Notes under the pieces: generated by a model
The model's input: the letters and a program-made list of their open reading frames with translations, nothing else
The model's database searches: none
Told to the model about the DNA's origin: nothing
From: an uncultured Selenomonadales bacterium
Lineage (GTDB): Bacteria; Bacillota; Negativicutes; Selenomonadales; Selenomonadaceae
Assembly: GCA_937877655.1 (NCBI GenBank)
Contig: CALFJC010000161.1
Location: 1 to 22,203 of the forward strand
DNA length: 22,203 nt
Direction of reading: 5' to 3'
Made by a program: the position numbers and the translations under genes
Shown here: piece by piece, positions 15,111 through 21,822 of the stretch
Position numbering within the stretch: position 1 is the first letter of the stretch
Layout of the letters: each line of letters starts with the position of its first letter

Positions 15111-16661
15111 ATGGACGTCATAGAAACATACAAGGCGGCTCTAGCTGAATACAAAGAAAGAAATTTCGACGCGGCATTAAAAATTTTGGGCGAAGTTGAA
15201 CTTGCCGCGCCGCATTGGAAAAAGCCGCTTTTACTCAAACTTTATATCCTGCGCGAACAAGGCAAAACGGTTGAGACATTTCTTTTCGCCCAAAAAATTT
15301 TGCCGCTCTTCGACATCTCGTCACCTAAAGAAAGAGATTTTTTGTCGGGCGTTTTGAACATTTTGGGAATAGCTTCTCAAAAATTGGGGATAGCGGAATC
15401 GGCGGCGGAACTTTTGCGTTTGGCGGGCGAAACTTCAAAAAACAACGCCGAAGCTTGCTCCGAGATCAGCAACGCGATTTTGGCAGCCAATGCCTCCGAA
15501 AAATTTTCCGTGAACGATTTTAAAAATCTTTATGCCGAGTACAAAAAATATTTATCGGACATTACGCCTTACCCGAAAAAATTTTACAAGCACAAAAAAA
15601 TTCGCGTGGGCTTTATGTCCGGTGACTTCGGAAATCATGCCGCGATAAAATGGGCGTGGACTTTGATTTACAAGCTCGACAAAAATTTTTTCGCAACTTA
15701 CTGCTACAATGCCAGAAAAAATTTCGACAACATAACGAAACATATTGCGGCGACCGTCGAAAATTGGCGCGACATTTCATGCTTGAATGACGCGAAGGCG
15801 GCGGAACTTATTCGCAACGACGAGATTGATATTTTGTTCGACATGTCGGGGCACACGTCGGGCAATCGGCTCCGAGTCGCGGCTTATCGTCCCGCAACCG
15901 TTCAAATTTCGGGCGTCGGCTACATGAACAGCACGGGGCTTGATTGTTTCGATTATTTTTTGTCGGATGAAATATGCGCGGAAGGTTCCGAAAAATATTT
16001 CACGGAAAAAATTATTCGCTTGCCGCACAGCCACATTTGCTTTGAATCTTCAACAAGCTTGGAAATTTCTCCGCCGCCTTGTCTTGAAAAAAATTTTGTG
16101 ACATTCGGCAGTTTCAATCAGTTCAGCAAGGTTACGGATTCAATGTTGACGGTTTGGAAAAAAATTTTGGACGCCGTGCCGAACAGCCGACTGATTTTGA
16201 AAAATAAAATTTTGGAGACGGAGAGCGGACGAGATTTTGCCCGCAACCGATTAAAAATTTCGGGCATTGAAATTGAACGGGTTGAAATGCGCGGCTTGAC
16301 GAAAGATTATCTTCGCGAATATGACGACGTTGATATTGCGCTTGATACTTTTCCTTACACGGGCGGCGTCACGACTTGCGAGGCGTTGTATATGGGCGTG
16401 CCCGTCGTGAGTCTTTACGGCGACAGACACGGCTCGCGCTTCGGGCTGAGCATTTTAAAAAATGTCGGGCTTGATGAATTGGCGGTTGATTCGGTTGACG
16501 ATTATATAAATCGCGCCGTTGCTCTGGCGAACGATTGGGAGTTGCTTACGATTTTGCGGAAAAATCTGCGCGGAATGATGAAAAAATCTCCGCTGATGAA
16601 TTCCGAAAATTATATTCGCGAAGTGGAGGCGGCGTTCAGAAAAATTCTTCGCGAACAATAA
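15111..16661 (+). CDS. GT41-family O-GlcNAc-transferase-like glycosyltransferase
   Basis: 516 residues from the ATG 6 nt after GGAG; the frame is open 19 codons further upstream but that part contains the promoter. The N-terminal ~140 residues are helical and TPR-like (AALAEYKERNFDAALKILGEVE). The catalytic region (about 163-510) shows GT41 motifs: RVGFMSGDFGNHA with the conserved His, DMSGHTSGNRL, FGSFNQFSKVT, and DTFPYTGGVTTCEALYMGVPVVSLYGD for UDP-sugar binding. GT41 enzymes move a sugar, classically GlcNAc from UDP-GlcNAc, to Ser/Thr. Bacterial members often modify flagellins, adhesins or other surface proteins; the target here is unknown. It stands alone between a promoter and a terminator, so its neighbour genes give no substrate. 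Confidence 0.88.
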   Translation: MDVIETYKAALAEYKERNFDAALKILGEVELAAPHWKKPLLLKLYILREQGKTVETFLFAQKILPLFDISSPKERDFLSGVLNILGIASQKLGIAESAAELLRLAGETSKNNAEACSEISNAILAANASEKFSVNDFKNLYAEYKKYLSDITPYPKKFYKHKKIRVGFMSGDFGNHAAIKWAWTLIYKLDKNFFATYCYNARKNFDNITKHIAATVENWRDISCLNDAKAAELIRNDEIDILFDMSGHTSGNRLRVAAYRPATVQISGVGYMNSTGLDCFDYFLSDEICAEGSEKYFTEKIIRLPHSHICFESSTSLEISPPPCLEKNFVTFGSFNQFSKVTDSMLTVWKKILDAVPNSRLILKNKILETESGRDFARNRLKISGIEIERVEMRGLTKDYLREYDDVDIALDTFPYTGGVTTCEALYMGVPVVSLYGDRHGSRFGLSILKNVGLDELAVDSVDDYINRAVALANDWELLTILRKNLRGMMKKSPLMNSENYIREVEAAFRKILREQ

Positions 16662-16665
16662 AATT

Positions 16666-16693
16666 ATCCCTTAATGAAAGTTAAGGGATTTTT
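16666..16693. terminator. Terminator after the GT41 gene
   Basis: ATCCCTTAA-TGAAAG-TTAAGGGAT, a perfect 9-bp stem with a 6-nt loop, followed by TTTT; 4 bp after the stop codon. Confidence 0.85.
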
Positions 16694-16696
16694 AAT

Positions 16697-16725
16697 TTGC
16701 AAAAAGCCCGCGTGATTGTTATCAT
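16697..16725 (+). promoter_or_regulatory. Promoter of smpB and the ChW genes
   Basis: TTGCAA (16697-16702), 17-nt spacer, TATCAT (16720-16725) preceded by TGT. Start of transcription would be about 10-12 nt before the ATG at 16744, leaving a very short leader. Confidence 0.65.
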
Positions 16726-16743
16726 TGCGGCGAGGTGATTTTT

Positions 16744-17205
16744 ATGAAAGAAGCGATAAAAACTGTTTGTGAAAATCGGAAGGCGCGTCACGATTATTTT
16801 ATTCATGAAACTTTTGAGGCGGGCATTGAGCTTAAAGGGACGGAGGTAAAAAGTTTGCGCGTCGGGAAGGCGAATCTTCGCGACAGCTACGCCGAAGTCA
16901 AGGACGGAGAAATTTTTATCGAACACATGCACATAAGCCCTTACGAACAGGGAAATATTTTTAATCACGAGCCGTTGAGACGCCGCCGCCTGCTCCTGCA
17001 CAAAAAAGAAATTTTAAAGCTCTTCGGCAAAACTCGCGAAAAAGGTTTTACACTCATTCCTTTGAAAATTTATTTTAAAAAAGGGCGTGCGAAATTGGAA
17101 TTGGCATTGGCGAGCGGCAAACACAATTACGACAAACGCGCCGCACTTCATGAAAAATCTGCCAAGCGCGATGTCGAACGGGCATTAAAGGAGCGATCAA
17201 AATGA
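16744..17205 (+). CDS. smpB: SsrA-binding protein SmpB
   Basis: 153 residues from the ATG 6 nt after GAGGTG; a GTG at 16735 is part of that site. Typical SmpB sequence: ENRKARHDYFIHETFEAGI, ELKGTEVKSLR, the conserved SYAEVKDGEIFIEHMHISPYEQGN, LLLHKKEILKL, and a basic C-terminal tail (about 125-153, KHNYDKRAALHEKSAKRDVERALK) that enters the ribosomal A site. SmpB works with tmRNA to free stalled ribosomes and tag the incomplete protein for degradation. No tmRNA gene is visible nearby, although in many bacteria ssrA is next to smpB. The stop overlaps the next start (ATGA), tying a housekeeping gene to two secreted ChW proteins. Confidence 0.97.
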   Translation: MKEAIKTVCENRKARHDYFIHETFEAGIELKGTEVKSLRVGKANLRDSYAEVKDGEIFIEHMHISPYEQGNIFNHEPLRRRRLLLHKKEILKLFGKTREKGFTLIPLKIYFKKGRAKLELALASGKHNYDKRAALHEKSAKRDVERALKERSK

Positions 17206-17798
17206 TTAGGAAAATTTTTGCGGCGGTTTTCTTGACGGCGATAATTTTTTTCGCGCAAAGTGTATCAGCCGCGCCGCACATAACTTATCAAGCAAGCGTC
17301 CAAGATTACGGCTGGATGCGTCCCGTCGAGGACGGCGATGTCGCCGGCACAACGGATCAAGGCAAGCGGCTTGAGGCGATTGTCATAAATTTTTCTGACG
17401 GCATAGAATACAACGCGCATGTTCAGGATATTGGCTGGCAAGGTTGGACGTATTCGGGCGGCGTTGCGGGCACGGTCGGCGAAAGTCGCCGCATGGAAGG
17501 AATCAGAATCAGACTTACGGGCAGTTACGCCGACAGTTACGACGTAATTTATCGGGCACATGTTCAAAAAATCGGCTGGCAAAGATGGGTTAAAAACGGA
17601 GATCTCGCGGGCACTGCGGGCGAAGGTTTGAGACTTGAGGCTTTGCAAATTAAAATCGTCAAAAAGGGCAGCAACAATTACGACCGCGACGATTATAATC
17701 GCGACAGGTACAATCGCGACAAATATGACCGCGACAGATACGACCGCGACGATTACAATCGCGACAGATACGGACGTTACGGCGAACGCAGGTGGTGA
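17202..17798 (+). CDS. Secreted ChW-repeat protein with Tyr/Asp/Arg-rich tail
   Basis: 198 residues. Signal peptide (about 1-24, VSAA), then three ChW (clostridial hydrophobic, conserved Trp) repeats at about 27-66, 70-108 and 115-154; each has the pattern YxAxVQxxGW...W/P...G..AGT..xxxRLEAIxIxx. ChW repeats occur in secreted and surface proteins of Firmicutes and are thought to bind cell-surface or extracellular ligands; ligand unknown. The C-terminal ~37 residues are low complexity, built on NRDRY/DRDDY pentads, rich in opposite charges and Tyr. The start overlaps the smpB stop by 4 bp, with AAAGGAG about 8 nt upstream. It has a shorter paralogue directly downstream that lacks the tail. Confidence 0.85.
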   Translation: MIRKIFAAVFLTAIIFFAQSVSAAPHITYQASVQDYGWMRPVEDGDVAGTTDQGKRLEAIVINFSDGIEYNAHVQDIGWQGWTYSGGVAGTVGESRRMEGIRIRLTGSYADSYDVIYRAHVQKIGWQRWVKNGDLAGTAGEGLRLEALQIKIVKKGSNNYDRDDYNRDRYNRDKYDRDRYDRDDYNRDRYGRYGERRW

Positions 17799-17802
17799 TT
17801 AA

Positions 17803-18333
17803 ATGTTCAAAAAAACTTTCTCGACAATTTTTTTGGCGGCGATAATTTTCTTCGCGCAAAATGTTTCGGCGCAACCGCAAATCAGTTATCAGGCGAATGT
17901 CGAAGGCAACGGCTGGATGCAAGCTGTCGGCAACGGCGAAATTGCGGGAACTGTCATGCAAGCCAAACGCCTTGAGGCTCTGATTATAAATTTTGGCGGC
18001 ATAAAATACAGCGCGCATGTTCAAAATATCGGCTGGCAGAATTGGACTGAATCGGGCGGCGTCGCCGGCACGGTCGGACAAAATTTGCGCATGGAAGCAA
18101 TCCGAATTCAACTTTCCGGGAGCACGGAAAAATATTTCGACGTATATTATCGGGCGCATGTCGAAAATATCGGTTGGCTCGGTTGGGCGAAGAACGGAGA
18201 ACCTTCGGGCTCGGCGGGCGCGAGTTTGCGCATGGAAGCAATTCAAATTAAAATTGTCAACAGAGGAACTCCCTTTGATCGCGGCGACAAACCTTCTTTT
18301 TATCAAGTGATACCGAAGGCTCCGACGGTTTGA
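17803..18333 (+). CDS. Secreted ChW-repeat protein, paralogue without the tail
   Basis: 176 residues, 4 bp after the preceding gene and clearly a tandem duplicate of it. Signal peptide (about 1-23, NVSA, the hydrophobic core matching its neighbour), then three ChW repeats with GWMQAVGNGEIAGT, IGWQNWTESGGVAGT and IGWLGWAKNGEPSGS. The C-terminal ~20 residues (PFDRGDKPSFYQVIPKAPTV) are unlike the Tyr/Asp/Arg tail of the first copy. Ribosome site GGTGGTG is made by the end of the neighbour. Expected location: extracellular or cell surface; function unknown. It ends 8 bp before an interspersed repeat. Confidence 0.85.
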   Translation: MFKKTFSTIFLAAIIFFAQNVSAQPQISYQANVEGNGWMQAVGNGEIAGTVMQAKRLEALIINFGGIKYSAHVQNIGWQNWTESGGVAGTVGQNLRMEAIRIQLSGSTEKYFDVYYRAHVENIGWLGWAKNGEPSGSAGASLRMEAIQIKIVNRGTPFDRGDKPSFYQVIPKAPTV

Positions 18334-18341
18334 ATAAAAAA

Positions 18342-18433
18342 GCAACGTGACGTTGCATCCAGATGTCGCGCTTTGCTACTCAAAATTTTAAAGTACTCGC
18401 CGCGCCGGTACGCAACGCTAGCGCATTGCTAGC
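18342..18433 (+). repeat. Interspersed repeat element, copy after the ChW genes
   Basis: It opens with the hairpin GCAACG-TGA-CGTTGC and CATCCAG, 21 nt identical to 9292-9312 in the mutL leader. Then comes TGTCGCGCTTTG, an AAAATTTTAAAG centre and CTCGCCGCG, and finally GCTAGC-GCATT-GCTAGC at 18417-18433. The outer parts are shared with the mutL-leader copies while the centre is not. Confidence 0.75.
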
Positions 18434-18457
18434 TTTGTAAATGTCGGATAAAAAAAT

Positions 18458-18484
18458 TCCCCGTATTGTCGCGGGGATTTTTTT
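18458..18484 (+). terminator. Terminator after the ChW genes
   Basis: TCCCCG and CGGGGA (18458-18463, 18472-18477) around an 8-nt loop, followed by seven T and preceded by an A-run. Confidence 0.8.
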
Positions 18485-18556
18485 GCCGCTTTAAAAGCGG
18501 CGGAACAGATGTCGCGATTTACTCATAGAAAATTTTAAGTAAATCGCCGCGCTTTA
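18485..18556 (+). repeat. Second interspersed repeat with two hairpins
   Basis: GCCGCTTTAAAAGCGGC (18485-18501) is palindromic. Then CAGATGTCGCG is shared with 18360-18370, and CGATTTACT / AGTAAATCG (18515-18523, 18538-18546) form a stem around a 14-nt loop holding AAAATTTTA; it ends CGCCGCG. The ends match the element at 18342, the middle differs. Confidence 0.7.
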
Positions 18557-18569
18557 ATAAAAAAAATTT

Positions 18570-18595
18570 CTCCCGACCTGCGCGGGAGTTTTTTT
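18570..18595. terminator. Second terminator hairpin
   Basis: CTCCCG-ACCTGCG-CGGGAG with seven T after it and an A-run before it, so it may work in both directions. The -10 of the next gene begins at once. Confidence 0.8.
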
Positions 18596-18597
18596 GT

Positions 18598-18605
18598 GCT
18601 ATAAT
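18598..18605 (+). promoter_or_regulatory. Extended -10 promoter of the second CsgG-like gene
   Basis: TGC-TATAAT-like sequence (TG at 18597-18598, TATAAT at 18600-18605) directly after the terminator T-run; no convincing -35. It is 26 nt before the ATG. Confidence 0.6.
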
Positions 18606-18631
18606 GATAAAAACTTTTGGAGGCGGGAGCG

Positions 18632-19492
18632 ATGAAAAAATTTTTTCTAATGTGCTTGGCAATTTTGTTGAGCTTGCAAAGCACGGCACTTGCAAAAAGC
18701 GCGGGCTTGTCGGAAGAAGAACGGATAAAAGTTGCAATCGAAGTTTCGGACACTTCGCGGCATCAGGAATTTGGCACGGCTGATTTGCTTAAAGATTTTT
18801 TGACGGAAAAACTCGTTGAAAAAAATCTCGTGAAAGTTATCGACACAAAACTTTTTTCTGAAGACGAATTGGTTCTTGACGAAGAAGTCACCGCCGAAAA
18901 AAATTTTCCCGCAGAAAATCTCGGCGAAATTCTAATTTTTGACGCGGTAGAATTGCCCGTTCCTTCGGAGACGCCCGAAAACTTTGATCAAAACTTTTAT
19001 AAAAATCTCGGCGCGGATTATGTGATTCGTTGCGAAGTTTTGGCGTTGGGCTTGACGAAGGTTGAGGATAAAACTCTTTCAACGATTTTCGGCGCGACGG
19101 GCGGACTTACTTCGCTGGTTGGCGCGTGGACTTCGGGCTCGGCAGGTAAAACATTGCGGCGCGTCGGCACGGGCATCGGGGTCGGCGGCTTTATCGTAAC
19201 GGAGCGCACGGCTTTAACTACCGTCGTCAACCTGCAATTCATAAACGTTGAGACAGAACAAATTCTTTGGCAAAAAAATTTCGCGGGACAAGGGATAAAG
19301 CATCACAAACCGAGTCGCGGCTTTGACGACGCTTGGACGCAAGCTTACAGCGAATCGGTCGAGAAGACGGCGAAGATTATTTCGCAACGCGTGAACAAAT
19401 ACGTTGACAAAGTTATAATCAAAGGCAAGAGCGACAAAGATTTTCAGCCAAAAAAATTTTCGAGCGGCGCGATTGGCGGAGCGCGTTTTTAA
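18632..19492 (+). CDS. CsgG-like secreted protein (second copy)
   Basis: 286 residues from the ATG 8 nt after GGAGG. Signal peptide (about 1-21, ALAK). The body is a divergent CsgG-type domain: IKVAIEVSDTSRHQEFGTADLLKDFLTEKLVEKNLVKVID matches the first strand, helix and second strand; NLGADYVIRCEVLALG is the family's GADYVL..G strand; a Gly-rich hydrophobic stretch (about 155-195, GATGGLTSLVGAW...GTGIGVGGF) and VVNLQFINVETEQILWQKNFAGQG follow. No lipobox. It lacks the FlgT-C-like domain of the other copy at 6094. Its stop abuts the beta-barrel gene, suggesting a periplasm/outer-membrane pair. Function unknown; secretion or envelope assembly is inferred from the family. Confidence 0.65.
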   Translation: MKKFFLMCLAILLSLQSTALAKSAGLSEEERIKVAIEVSDTSRHQEFGTADLLKDFLTEKLVEKNLVKVIDTKLFSEDELVLDEEVTAEKNFPAENLGEILIFDAVELPVPSETPENFDQNFYKNLGADYVIRCEVLALGLTKVEDKTLSTIFGATGGLTSLVGAWTSGSAGKTLRRVGTGIGVGGFIVTERTALTTVVNLQFINVETEQILWQKNFAGQGIKHHKPSRGFDDAWTQAYSESVEKTAKIISQRVNKYVDKVIIKGKSDKDFQPKKFSSGAIGGARF

Positions 19493-20044
19493 ATGAAAAA
19501 AATTTTGGCGGCGACAATTTTTATTTTGCTGACGAATACGGCGGCGGCGGAAAATTCTCCCGAAGTTGATGAGGGAATTGCAAGCATCAAGAAAAAAACT
19601 TCCGACTTCAACCTTGAGACGAAATTTTTCATTGACAAGGCGGCACCCGAAATTTTATTGAAGTACAAAAATGTTTCGTTGGACTGGATAAATAACGACA
19701 AAAATTTTTTCAAGCTCAAAGTCAACAAGGAAATTTTTTCGCTTATGGGCACGGGGCTTGAATGGAATGTTTCATTGAATGCCGTTGACGAAAATTTTTC
19801 TGTCCTGCCGAGCGTCGGAGTAAATATTTATGCGAGAATTCGTCCGCGCCTTGATGTCTATGTGCAATTTTCGGGCTTGACGTTGGGAAGTCGCGGGCAT
19901 TTTTCGGATTTTGAATCGGGCTTGAGATATTTTCCGCAAAAAAATTTTTCGATAAGTGCGGGCTGGCGGCGAACGGATTTTAAACTTCGACGCAACGATT
20001 TTGATTTAAACGGAGTGTTTGCGGGCGTCCGATATGATTTTTAA
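19493..20044 (+). CDS. Small outer-membrane beta-barrel-like protein
   Basis: 183 residues, starting right after the previous stop codon; the nearest ribosome site (GGAG) is 11 nt away, so coupling is likely. Signal peptide (about 1-19, TAAA). From about residue 60 there are alternating beta-strand patterns (LEWNVSLNAV, VGVNIYARIRPRLDVYVQFSGLTL, ESGLRYFPQKNFSISAGWRRTDFKL, NGVFAGVRYDF), and the chain ends in Phe, the usual signal for outer-membrane insertion. The pattern predicts about eight strands. This supports a diderm cell envelope. No specific family recognised. Confidence 0.7.
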   Translation: MKKILAATIFILLTNTAAAENSPEVDEGIASIKKKTSDFNLETKFFIDKAAPEILLKYKNVSLDWINNDKNFFKLKVNKEIFSLMGTGLEWNVSLNAVDENFSVLPSVGVNIYARIRPRLDVYVQFSGLTLGSRGHFSDFESGLRYFPQKNFSISAGWRRTDFKLRRNDFDLNGVFAGVRYDF

Positions 20045-20052
20045 AAATTTTA

Positions 20053-20085
20053 AGCGGCTCCGATTAGGAACCGCTGAATTTTTTT
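20053..20085. terminator. Terminator between the barrel gene and the tRNA
   Basis: AGCGG/CCGCT and TCC/GGA stems separated by a C-A mismatch, 5-nt loop, then seven T on the plus strand. On the minus strand the same stem follows the tRNA CCA end directly, so it probably serves both. Confidence 0.75.
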
Positions 20086-20088
20086 GGT

Positions 20089-20164
20089 TGGTGTGCTCGG
20101 CGGGAGTCGAACCCGCGTTCTTCAGCTCCGGAGGCTGACGCTTTATCCTCTAAACTACGAGCAC
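20089..20164 (-). tRNA. tRNA-Arg (anticodon CCG), CCA encoded
   Basis: Read on the minus strand: acceptor GTGCTCG/CGAGCAC (7 bp), D arm GTTT/AAGC, anticodon stem TCAGC/GCTGA with loop CTCCGGA (anticodon CCG, codon CGG), T arm GCGGG-TTCGACT-CCCGC, discriminator A and encoded CCA. 76 nt in all. Confidence 0.95.
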
Positions 20165-20170
20165 TTTTAT

Positions 20171-20203
20171 CAATTATGAATTAGGAATTAGGAATTAGGA
20201 ATG
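20171..20203. repeat. Heptamer array between tRNA and malic enzyme genes
   Basis: CAATTATGAATTAGGAATT followed by AGGAATTAGGAATG; same family as the arrays in mutL and the fliB-like gene, here in non-coding DNA 12 bp beyond the malic enzyme stop codon. Confidence 0.9.
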
Positions 20204-20215
20204 AAAACCTAAAAC

Positions 20216-21460
20216 CTAATCGTTATGAATTGCACTCAAAAGTTCTATTGTATGTCTGGCGACATCTTCGGGTTTGATATTTTTTTTGCGCGCCACGCCC
20301 GATTCAATCGCCGCTTTGGCGACAGCCGCCGCGACAGTCGGCGCAACGCGCTTATCAAAAGGTGTCGTGATAACATGTTCTTCGTTAAGTTCGTCTTCGC
20401 TGACAAGGGAGGCAATCGCATAAGCCGCCGCAATTTTCATTTCCTCGTTTACGTCGGTTGCCCGAACGTCGAGAGCTCCTCTGAAAATGCCGGGGAATGC
20501 CAAAAGATTGTTGACTTGGTTTGGAAAATCACTGCGTCCCGTTGCCACAACGCGAGCTCCTGCCGCCTTCGCCTTGTCGGGCATAATTTCGGGCACGGGA
20601 TTTGCCATCGCCAAAATTATCGCGTCGTTGTTCATCATCTTAACCATTTCTTCCGTCAAGAGATTTGCTTTCGACACGCCGATAAAAACGTCCGCGCCAT
20701 GAATTACGTCAACGAGTTGTCCCGCTTCTTTATCAAAATTCGTGACGGCGGCAATTTGATCTTTGTAAGGATTCATGCCTTTGCCGCGTCCCTCATAAAT
20801 CGCACCGGTTGAGTCGCAGAGCATGACATTTTTCGCGCCCATTTTTTGAATCAGATAAGTTATCGCCATGCCTGCCGCACCCGCGCCGTTGACGACAACT
20901 TTTATATCCGAAAATTTTTTCCCGACGAGACGGAGCGCATTAATCAGAGCGGCGGCAACGACAATCGCCGTGCCGTGTTGGTCGTCGTGAAAAACGGGAA
21001 TATCAACGGAATCTTTCAAAGCGTGCTCAATGTCGAAACATTGAGGGGCTTTAATGTCCTCAAGATTAATTCCGCCGAAGCTCGGAGCCATCAGTTGAAT
21101 TGTCTTGATAATTTCGGGGACGCTTTTTGTATCAAGGCAAATGGGAATTGCATCGACGCCCGCAAAACCTTTGAACAAAATCGCTTTGCCTTCCATGACG
21201 GGGAGCCCTGCGCCCGCGCCAATATCGCCCAAGCCGAGAACAGCCGTGCCGTTCGTGACGACCGCAACCAAATTTCCGCGATTGGTGTAGTCGTAAATTT
21301 TATCGAAGTCGTCTTTAATCTCAAGGCAGGGAGCCGCGACGCCGGGCGTGTAAGCAAGCGTCAAATCTTTATTGGTTTTAAGCGGAACTTTGCTCCTGAC
21401 TTCCAACTTGCCGTGATTATTTTTGTGCAGGGCGAGTGCTTCCTTGTCGACGTTTGCCAC
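20216..21460 (-). CDS. NAD(P)-dependent malic enzyme (malate to pyruvate + CO2)
   Basis: 414 residues from a GTG; AAAGGA is 10 nt upstream and no in-frame ATG competes. Short bacterial-type malic enzyme: LAYTPGVAAPCLEI (35-48, catalytic Tyr), NLVAVVTNGTAVLGLGDIGAGAGLPVMEGKAILFK with the catalytic Lys, HDDQHGTAIV metal-binding region, GAGAAGMAI nucleotide loop, ANPVPEI and FPNQVNNLLAFPG. Oxidative decarboxylation of malate gives pyruvate and NAD(P)H; the enzyme lacks the phosphotransacetylase-like extension seen in MaeB. Coenzyme choice cannot be read with confidence. Monocistronic, with a textbook promoter upstream; no clear terminator hairpin with a T-run downstream, only the heptamer array and the tRNA. 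Confidence 0.95.
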   Translation of the reverse strand: MANVDKEALALHKNNHGKLEVRSKVPLKTNKDLTLAYTPGVAAPCLEIKDDFDKIYDYTNRGNLVAVVTNGTAVLGLGDIGAGAGLPVMEGKAILFKGFAGVDAIPICLDTKSVPEIIKTIQLMAPSFGGINLEDIKAPQCFDIEHALKDSVDIPVFHDDQHGTAIVVAAALINALRLVGKKFSDIKVVVNGAGAAGMAITYLIQKMGAKNVMLCDSTGAIYEGRGKGMNPYKDQIAAVTNFDKEAGQLVDVIHGADVFIGVSKANLLTEEMVKMMNNDAIILAMANPVPEIMPDKAKAAGARVVATGRSDFPNQVNNLLAFPGIFRGALDVRATDVNEEMKIAAAYAIASLVSEDELNEEHVITTPFDKRVAPTVAAAVAKAAIESGVARKKNIKPEDVARHTIELLSAIHND

Positions 21461-21505
21461 TTCAAATTCATCCTTTCAAATGGTCTTGCCTGAAAAACTT
21501 TTGCA

Positions 21506-21534
21506 ATTATATTCGGCGCGCAAAATAATTTCAA
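21506..21534 (-). promoter_or_regulatory. Sigma-70-type promoter of the malic enzyme gene
   Basis: On the minus strand TTGAAA, a 17-nt spacer and a perfect TATAAT, 45 nt before the GTG. Confidence 0.8.
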
Positions 21535-21696
21535 GCCCGCCTTTCATTGAATACAATATTTTTTTGCTCCGAAAAATTTTTCAACATTGGCTTGCAAACC
21601 AAAAAATTTTCTGATACAGTAGACGCGTTTTGAATAAAAAATTTTTTTGATCGCGGAAATTAATTTTGCCTTAAGGATTTTCTAATCGTTTTCAAA

Positions 21697-21702
21697 TATA
21701 AT
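21697..21702 (+). promoter_or_regulatory. -10 element of the structured leader RNA
   Basis: A perfect TATAAT with no good -35 at the right distance. Transcription from here would begin near 21709 and cover the hairpins to 21806. Between the malic enzyme promoter (21534) and this site I see no gene. Confidence 0.5.
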
Positions 21703-21708
21703 CTGCGT

Positions 21709-21822
21709 TAAACCTATTAAAACAACATAAACGCCACAAAGCCGAAAAGATGTCCCCGCATCTTGGTCGGCGGCAAAATTTTCTGCAGTGCCCACCAAGC
21801 ATCTGCAACAGGGAGGTGAGAT
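21709..21822 (+). ncRNA. Candidate structured leader RNA (riboswitch-like or small RNA)
   Basis: Two hairpins. First: GCC (21733-21735) with GGC (21772-21774), GCCGA (21741-21745) with TCGGC (21767-21771), and AGATG (21748-21752) with CATCT (21759-21763), loop TCCCCG. Second: GCAG (21785-21788) with CTGC (21803-21806) and TGC (21789-21791) with GCA (21799-21801), loop CCACCAA. The loop CACC could pair with GGTG in the ribosome site GGGAGGTGAG (21811-21820) of the ORF that follows. It does not match any riboswitch consensus I know. With the terminator at 21860-21885 the full RNA would be about 175 nt. Confidence 0.45.

Noticed and set aside
17659..18345. Minus-strand ORF of 228 codons
   Set aside because: Shadow of the two ChW genes; its Cys/Arg repeats mirror the pentad-tail DNA.
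16666..18640. tmRNA gene (ssrA) near smpB
   Set aside because: No tRNA-like ends with a T-loop GTTCGA motif and no ANDE..ALAA-type tag frame were found around smpB.
21709..21822. c-di-GMP-I, cobalamin or T-box riboswitch
   Set aside because: ACGCCACAAAGCC recalls the c-di-GMP-I core but the paired GGCAAACC part and second stem are missing; no B12 box, and no GGTGG T-box with a specifier stem.
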